This document shows positions 28,221-33,372 of a DNA stretch of 33,372 nucleotides, one piece after another. This DNA is from Paulinella micropora. Lineage: Eukaryota > Cercozoa > Imbricatea > Euglyphida. The notes below the pieces were generated by a model. The model saw only the letters and a list, made by a program, of their open reading frames with translations, ran no database searches and was not told the origin of the DNA. The position numbers and the translations under genes are program-made. Where the stretch lies: assembly GCA_009731375.1 (NCBI GenBank), contig BJOX01000335.1, positions 604,355 through 637,726 on the forward strand, in the 5' to 3' direction. Numbering within the stretch: position 1 is the first letter of the stretch; each line of letters starts with the position of its first letter.

Positions 28221-29717
28221 ATGAGCCACGGCCCGGACGGGAGGAGGAGGTCCAAACGACGCACTCGTCAAATTCCCCCCGCACCGCACTCCCCTGAAGT
28301 TAGGCCACACAAAAGAAGCAAACCTCGGGTTGAGCAGTCTTGCTGGCTGTTCGAACTGCCCGACGATCTCTGGCCAATTGTGCGAGACCTCGCGGACGCA
28401 GAGGAAGCCGTCCGGTTCGCGCTCGTGTGCCGAAGTTCTCTGGCTTTAGTCCAGAAACGCGCCTTCTGGGGAAACTACGAGCAGCCAGTGTTCGCGTTCA
28501 CAAACGAGAAGCACCGGAGAATACTCTGGTTCTTCACTCGCGGCTGCCTCGAAGCTAAATGCCCTTTACAACAGTTGGTGTTAGAACAGCCCTACTACCA
28601 AGACCTCCTCGAACGCTATTGCCTAAACAAAGTTACGGTAGAAACCCTGGTCCTGGAGGGCAAAAGATACTCCGACCAATTTGAGCAAGAAACTAAGGCT
28701 CTGAACGAGTTTGGCTGCATCCACAACGCAAGAGGCACGAGCAATATCTGCCTGTCCCTGCGTGACAGTCGGCACATTTTGACTCTCCTGACGCTTGTGA
28801 TTTCGAGCCAAAGACTCGGCGACGAAGACCTCCAGGCTTTGCAGGAACTGCCGCAACTAGAGAGCCTGGCGCTTCACCAGTGTGATCAGATTACAGACCG
28901 GGGGCTGGCACACCTACGCTCGATGCCGCAACTCAAGAAACTCTGTGTCTCAATTTGCGACAGAATTAATGGCTCCGGCCTGCAGAACCTGCAGATTACG
29001 GGGCTGACCTTGCGCAAATTACCTACGAGCGTCCTTCAGCAACTGCCTTCGCTCACGAAGTTGCAGGAGCTGGACTTGTTAGACTTTGAGCCCCTCGCAC
29101 TACCTGCAATCAGGGCGCTTAATAAAAACCTCACCCGGCTCAGGCTAGCTCTTGACCGTGACTTTTCGGATGAGCTGCTTGACGAAATAGTCGGCTTGCA
29201 GGGCTTGTAGGCCCTGTGTCTATCAAATTGTCCAGACATCACCCCGCAGGGCTTGGCTAAATTGCAGCGCTGTCCTGCGCTCCAAGAACTGCGTTTGGGA
29301 CAGGCCAATCTATTTGCAGACCTCAGTGCACTCCATGCGTTTCGCTCGCTTCGCACTTTGAAACTGTCGCGCTGTGGAATTTTAATCAGTGCAAATATAT
29401 TTAGGAGTTTACCTACGGGACTTGCAGGCTGCAAGAACCTGCAACGGCTAGTGTTAAGGTGTTACAGCATAACCAACTCCATTCTCTCCGAGTTAAAGCA
29501 GTGTCAGAGGCTGCAAGAACTAGAATTTAAATGGTGCTTTTACAAGGAAGATATTGCCGAGCTGAGGCATTGCCAAGCGTTGCGGAAGGTTACGTTCAGC
29601 GAGCACGGAATTCCGCCAGAAGAGATGCTGCATCGGCTCAAGCAGGCCAGGCCCGGTTTGCAAGTTGATACACACGATTGTCCTGCCGATGAACTGGAAT
29701 ATCCATGGGATTCTTGA
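28221..29717 (+). pseudogene. F-box/LRR protein 3, in-frame stop
   Basis: The single frame from ATG 28221 to TGA 29715-29717 (499 codons including the stop) is broken only by a TAG at 29208-29210. The paralogous codon in gene 2 is CAG (Gln), so one C-to-T change explains it. The F-box (LPDDLWPIVRDLADAEEAV) lies at residues ~45-85, followed by Cys-type LRRs and the shared cap EEMLHRLKQARPGLQVD. It is closely related to gene 2 across its whole length, showing a recent tandem duplication. The truncated product would keep the F-box and about half the LRRs. Confidence 0.85.
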
Positions 29718-30020
29718 ACGCCACCTCGTTCTTTTTTTATAAAAAAAATTGTAAACCAAGACTTAGGCGAGGGGGGGAGGAAAGAGGGGTGGGGGGGGGG
29801 GAACGCGCAGATTTGGCGGCACACAGAAACTTGCGGGGAGGGGGGGGGGGCAATCTCTCTAGCATTTCCGTGCTCTCACTTCTTTTTTTGGGGGGGAGGG
29901 GGGCTGTGCCCCTACCCTTTCCTTCCTTTCCCGAATCTGTTTTTTTTCTTGTTTATTTTCTACCCCTCGTTCTTCCTTTTTTTAATATTTCGTTCAAAGA
30001 GCAAAAACGCCAAGAACTGC
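29718..30020. other. Homopolymer-rich spacer
   Basis: About 300 bases with T7, A8, several G8-G11 runs and a strong pyrimidine tract (29930-29990) ending TTCAAAG, just before the nuclease start at 30021. The pyrimidine tract could be the 3' part of an intron with an unseen upstream exon, or a leader. No gene is visible. Confidence 0.5.
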
Positions 30021-31152
30021 ATGACCAAGAACTGCATGATCAAGAAGAGGCAAAAACCTCCCTGGCGCGCGCTCGACCCCGACGTCACGCACCGCATCAA
30101 GCAACTGCCGCCGACCTTCGTGCCCTCGTTCCGCGGCCGCGCGCTCGCGGGCGTGCACACGTGGCTCGAGGCGCACGTGTGGCAGAAGGACCCCAAGTTC
30201 AGTCACAAAACCATTAAACCCAAACAGAACGTGTACGCCCAATGGGAAGAACGCGCCGCCTCTGTCACGCAGAAGCGGACGTCGTCCGCCAGGCACATCC
30301 AGGCCCCCTGGTTTGGCCGAGGTCTGCCTCTGTTCTCGCTCGCTCTGTCTTTTTTTTCTTTTGTCGCTTCTTACCGCCCGAGCTTTTTTTCCTTTTGGTT
30401 TTCCTTGTTGTTGCTGTGCAGGGAACGGCCTCGCTGTAGACTGTCAGCTCACCGCCTTCACCGAGATAGCCACGGGCCTGCGGCCGCCCGTGCTTAAGGG
30501 CACCATCTTTAAGAAAAATTACGGTGTTTGGGCAGGGGCGCCGCCGCAGCAGAAACAGAGCTTCTGCCACAGCCTCAAGGCCTGTATGGGCGTCGACCTG
30601 GACCCCGACACTCTGCACTGCGTGCACCCACTCGCCGCCAGCGCGCTCTCCTTCCTCTTCAGCCGCTTCGGCGAGCCGCTTGGCGCTCAAGTAGCCGTGC
30701 ACAATTGGTCCTTGGACTTGTGCACACACATAGACCAGGTCTGGCGCGACACCAAGACGCAGGACGTTGTTTTGATAGAACTTAAGAAATCACAGAGTGT
30801 ATGGGACAGGGCGATAGCGAAAACCCCGACGATGAGGGGAGCGGACTTCTGCGGCTGGGCCGATCTTCCGATGAACCGTTATATGATTCAGTCTGCTGTG
30901 GCTCACTGGCTCTTTACACAAACCTACACAACCTCGGCCAACGTAAAGTCGGGTGTGCTCTGCGTAGGGACCTATGGTGTCGCGTACAAGGAAGTGCCGA
31001 CGAGCATGATCGAGCAGGCCGGACGGGCATTGCAGGGCCTGGCCCGCCCTGTAGTGCCTCCTGCAACCCCCGCGGCGGCGGATGCGGCAGAGGGGGCCGA
31101 CAGTCCTGAGCCACCGGAGAAAAAAGCCAAGACAAGTGCGGCTGAAGATTAA
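30021..31152 (+). CDS. PD-(D/E)XK nuclease, spliced (two exons)
   Basis: Exons 30021-30321 and 30422-31152 join in frame (phase 1) to 343 residues ending at TAA. The first ATG in frame is at 30021; another lies at 30036. The catalytic module follows PD-(D/E)XK order: D205 in HIDQVWRD, then E220-L-K222 in VVLIELKKS, and Q257 in MIQSAVAHWLF. An N-terminal basic region and a GLAVDCQL segment are like those before the catalytic core in viral exonuclease-type proteins. The acidic/basic tail (PEPPEKKAKTS) may carry a nuclear signal. It probably cuts or resects DNA during replication or recombination of the virus. Which PD-(D/E)XK subfamily is unresolved. The open frame of the second exon runs back into the intron. 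Confidence 0.75.
30322..30421 (+). other. 100-nt spliceosomal-type intron in the nuclease gene
   Basis: The donor GTCTGC follows CCGAG at 30321. The acceptor GCTGTGCAG ends at 30421 after a long T/C-rich tract with several T7-T9 runs. Excision restores one frame between two conserved coding parts, making GRG then NGLAVD (phase 1). Pyrimidine content and frame restoration strongly support splicing. The donor is weaker than consensus GTRAGT. Confidence 0.75.
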
Positions 31153-31260
31153 AATAATGTTTCTGTCTAAACAACAGTTGTCTTACAAATAGTAAAAAGC
31201 AATGCAATCGTTTTTGAAATTTTCGATAGATGTTTGGTGGTCGCTCCTAAATAGTGTTGT

Positions 31261-31683
31261 TTACTCTTCCTCTGATTCCGACTCTTCTTCGTCATAATTT
31301 ACTCCTGGCGGAAGTTCGTGCAAGATCGACGAGGCAGTAGCCAGCGGCTTGCCTTTGATCTTCGCGTACTCGTGCTCCCACGCGTAAAACACACGGCAGC
31401 CGGCCGGCATGTTCTGTCGAATAAAGTACATCCGAGCCATCGTCTCTCTGTACAAATCTCGATTGCGACGACCGCTAACTCGCGACCGGCCCTCGGCGTA
31501 CAGTGGGTGCCCTGGAGGAAAGCAGTGATACAAGTTCCAGTGGAACTCGTACACGCAATTTCTGGACGCGTCGTAGCCGTCCAGCCGCAGCCTCGTGCCA
31601 GGGACAGCTGCTTCGGACCCCTGTGGTAACTCACTTCCATTGACAAAATGTTTGTTTGTCACACCTGAACGTAGAAGACACAC
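31261..31683 (-). CDS. Restriction-like endonuclease (Vsr/Maverick-type), N-terminus incomplete
   Basis: A 140-codon - strand frame. RLRLDGYD (D35, D38), then VYEFHWNLYHCFP (E46, H48), and finally VFYAWEHEY (W102, E103) match the arrangement seen in restriction-like endonuclease domains associated with Maverick/adintovirus and other viral polymerases (DGY...YEFHG...WE.EW). An acidic tail ends the protein (EEESESEEE). The first codon in the frame is GTG and no good ATG is present, so the start may lie in another exon or be lost where AT-rich repeats begin. It is convergent with the PD-(D/E)XK nuclease, 108 bases apart. It would nick or cut DNA. Confidence 0.6.
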   Translation of the reverse strand: MCLLRSGVTNKHFVNGSELPQGSEAAVPGTRLRLDGYDASRNCVYEFHWNLYHCFPPGHPLYAEGRSRVSGRRNRDLYRETMARMYFIRQNMPAGCRVFYAWEHEYAKIKGKPLATASSILHELPPGVNYDEEESESEEE

Positions 31684-32039
31684 GATGTAGCAAACAGGTC
31701 TAGAATTTGCAAAGGAGACCTTTAGGGTTGGTTGCTACTAGATGTGGCTTGCTTGAGGGACTGTCCTATGTATGCAAGGGACTTGAACAGACTTGAACAG
31801 ACTTGAACAAGACTTGAATACATGGTACAAGTCGCCTCTCTGCGTGTGGTGAGCATGAACAACTGTCACCATGACCGGCCACTCAAAGACAGGTGAACTA
31901 GCTGTCCTGTGTGTGTGTAATGGCAGATCTTGAGCTTGCTCGCTGTTGGTGTTTCCAGAAGCAGGTAGGTGTTCCCCAATTCGAGCTGTTGACAGCACAC
32001 ACAAAGTGCGACTCTTCTGAAAAAAATAGTGAAATTCGA
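31684..32039. other. AT-rich non-coding region before the right repeat
   Basis: No gene is seen. ACTTGAACAG is repeated three times in tandem near 31780-31813, with a partial fourth unit (ACTTGAATAC). Confidence 0.6.
31779..31823 (+). repeat. Short tandem repeat of ACTTGAACAG
   Basis: Three nearly perfect units plus a fourth with changes. It is a minor local tandem array with no evident function. Confidence 0.8.
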
Positions 32040-32700
32040 ATAATAAGTCTTGACTACCCTCATGTGAGGAAATTACCAACCGGCATTCAAATGAATACAC
32101 ACACTGCTGTCATTTGATATCAAAATACTTCCGAGAACAGGGAAGGTACCAAAAGACGCTGGGATGGTCAATTCCAGTTTATTTAGTACACTCAGTGCTT
32201 GACAGACTACTTGTCCCTTGCGAAACAATGCAAATTCTTAGAACTAACGAATAGTTATTCAAGTGCTACACGTGTTGTGTAGCAGTTGGAGTTCTTCAAG
32301 TTGGTCTGAGAAAAACAAAGGAAAATATGTTAACTATTATCACTTTAACTAACCTATCTGGCTTGTTTTACTATTTTACTTGGGGGTGTTGACTGGAAAC
32401 AGGAAAACACTGTTCAAGGAAATTAAGTATGACTGAAGACAGGAAAAAGCGATTAAAGGAATAAAAGTTTCAGATATGGGGAAAAAAGGCAATAGTCAAG
32501 TTTTTTCTAAAAAGCTAGCTGTTAAAGTGAAATAAATTGATCTGTTAAAGTTGAAAACGTAACAACTACAAGTTATGACAGTTGACAAATAAACTGAAAA
32601 ATGAAGTAACGGAACTAAAAATAGAAGTGTAAACTTGAAGAAAGTTTAACACAATATTAATGTTTCGGTCCGGTACGGTAGCCATTCCGATATATTGGTG
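32040..32700 (-). repeat. Right copy (R) of the ~660-bp repeat, inverted relative to 11040-11704
   Basis: This region is the reverse complement of L1 (11040-11704), differing by substitutions and short indels. It retains CATCCCAGCGTCTTTTGGTA on the - strand and ends outward with CGGTCCGGTACGGTAGCCATTCC on the + strand (written here as CGGTCCGGTACGG then TAGCCATTCC). It contains no coding region. Just outside it, ATTGGTGGCACCAATGCC could be a small palindrome or primer site. Together with L1 it encloses about 21 kb. Confidence 0.85.
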
Positions 32701-33323
32701 GCACCAATGCCAAAATGTCGTGTGTGGATGCCTATTTCCTTTTTAACTTAGAGACACGTAAGAACTGTTTCGTTCGTTTGGCGGGCTTCTGTTTGTAGTG
32801 CTTGAATTACCTATATATTAAATGACGTTTGGAGCTGGTTATCTAGTCAACTGGGGACGCTTGGGAGACGTTAAACCTGCTTCTAATACCCTCAATACTG
32901 TTCAACTTCTCAAGCATACTAGTAATCATTTGTTTTATAATGATTGTAGATTATTACCAGTTATACTGTTGTGTTTTGAAAATACTTGTCAAGATCTTTC
33001 AAAATAGCTTTATATTAAAACAGTGCTTGCGTAAAATGGTGTCTTCAGCATCGAAGTCCTATCATCGACTGAAAAACATACGATCAAAGGAAGATTTGTC
33101 ACTTAAACGTCCCTGTTAATACTGGTGTATTGGTACGTAATCTGCATTTATTGCCTCGTGCTTGAATATCGCTTGCTAAGAAAGCAGCCCCAAAATAAAA
33201 CCAAAAATCTACATTTCTAAAAAACAAACCAAAGGAACATCGAATTGCAAGCAAGGAACAAACAAAAACATAATACAAACGAAACGAAACCAATACAATA
33301 AAACGAAATGAAACCAATGCACA

Positions 33324-33361
<38 letters not shown>

Positions 33362-33372
33362 TTTTTTTTTTT
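32701..33372. other. AT-rich tail ending in poly-A/poly-T
   Basis: About 670 bases with only short open frames and no recognised gene. The end holds a run of about 33 A, then C and a run of 12 T. This looks like a contig end or library artefact, or the poly-A tail of a retroposed sequence. Confidence 0.6.

Noticed and set aside
29208-29210. TAG read as Gln (altered genetic code)
   Set aside because: Only one clean case (CAG to TAG in F-box 3) is visible. The TAG in F-box 1 lies in a probable intron, and TAG also serves as the apparent stop of the gypsy C-terminal frame at 10588. One point mutation is simpler.
30313-30421. Start of the second nuclease exon's frame inside the intron (Met near 30313)
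   Set aside because: It gives a Cys/Phe-rich leader from a pyrimidine tract, and splicing gives a continuous conserved protein instead.
31779-31823. Origin-like iterons
   Set aside because: Three short units in AT-rich DNA without a replication gene beside them are too little to support an origin.

Overview
The window is eukaryotic nuclear-type DNA assembled as a gapped scaffold. It carries at least two families of LTR retrotransposon and, from about 20.46 to 31.7 kb, a block of genes with the character of a large DNA virus. Spliceosomal-type introns, reverse-transcribing elements, microsatellites and N-gaps point to a eukaryotic host, but nothing here fixes the species. No rRNA, tRNA or CRISPR array was seen.

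Layout. (1) 1-1066: short contig pieces separated by 10-N gaps; two of them repeat sequence found again at 1.6-2.0 kb, so order and copy number here are unreliable. (2) 661-10590: a decayed Ty3/gypsy-like element on the + strand (Gag zinc knuckle, aspartic protease, a very long unrecognised Ser-rich coding stretch, reverse transcriptase, RNase H, integrase with D,D35E and a GPY-like C-terminus). (3) 11040-12415: AT-rich repeats, including an inverted partner of a repeat at 32.0-32.7 kb. (4) 12416-20445: a degenerate Ty1/copia-like element with a doubled 5' end (Gag, zinc knuckle, protease, integrase, RT with a ruined active site, RNase H). It stops abruptly against the viral block and no 3' LTR was seen.

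(5) 20460-31683, the virus-like block: a very large structural-protein candidate resembling an HK97-fold (mirusvirus-like) major capsid protein, broken by frameshifts and an internal inversion; an RNA polymerase subunit RPB5 homologue on the - strand with an N-terminal zinc ribbon; three tandem F-box/leucine-rich-repeat genes; a PD-(D/E)XK nuclease with a clear 100-nt intron; and a second restriction-like endonuclease on the - strand. The genes are GC-rich and separated by poly-G/poly-C, poly-A or poly-T tracts. (6) 31684-33372: AT-rich repeats ending in poly-A/poly-T.

Taken together, capsid, transcription, ubiquitin-ligase-adaptor and nuclease functions side by side suggest an endogenised, decaying large dsDNA virus (mirusvirus-like or giant-virus-like), invaded or flanked by retrotransposons. 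The block plus the copia element lies between about 660-bp inverted repeats (11040-11704 and 32040-32700). The capsid call is an inference from sequence character; the RPB5, F-box/LRR, nuclease and retroelement calls rest on recognisable motifs. Many genes carry single-base frame breaks, which could be real decay or uncorrected sequencing error.
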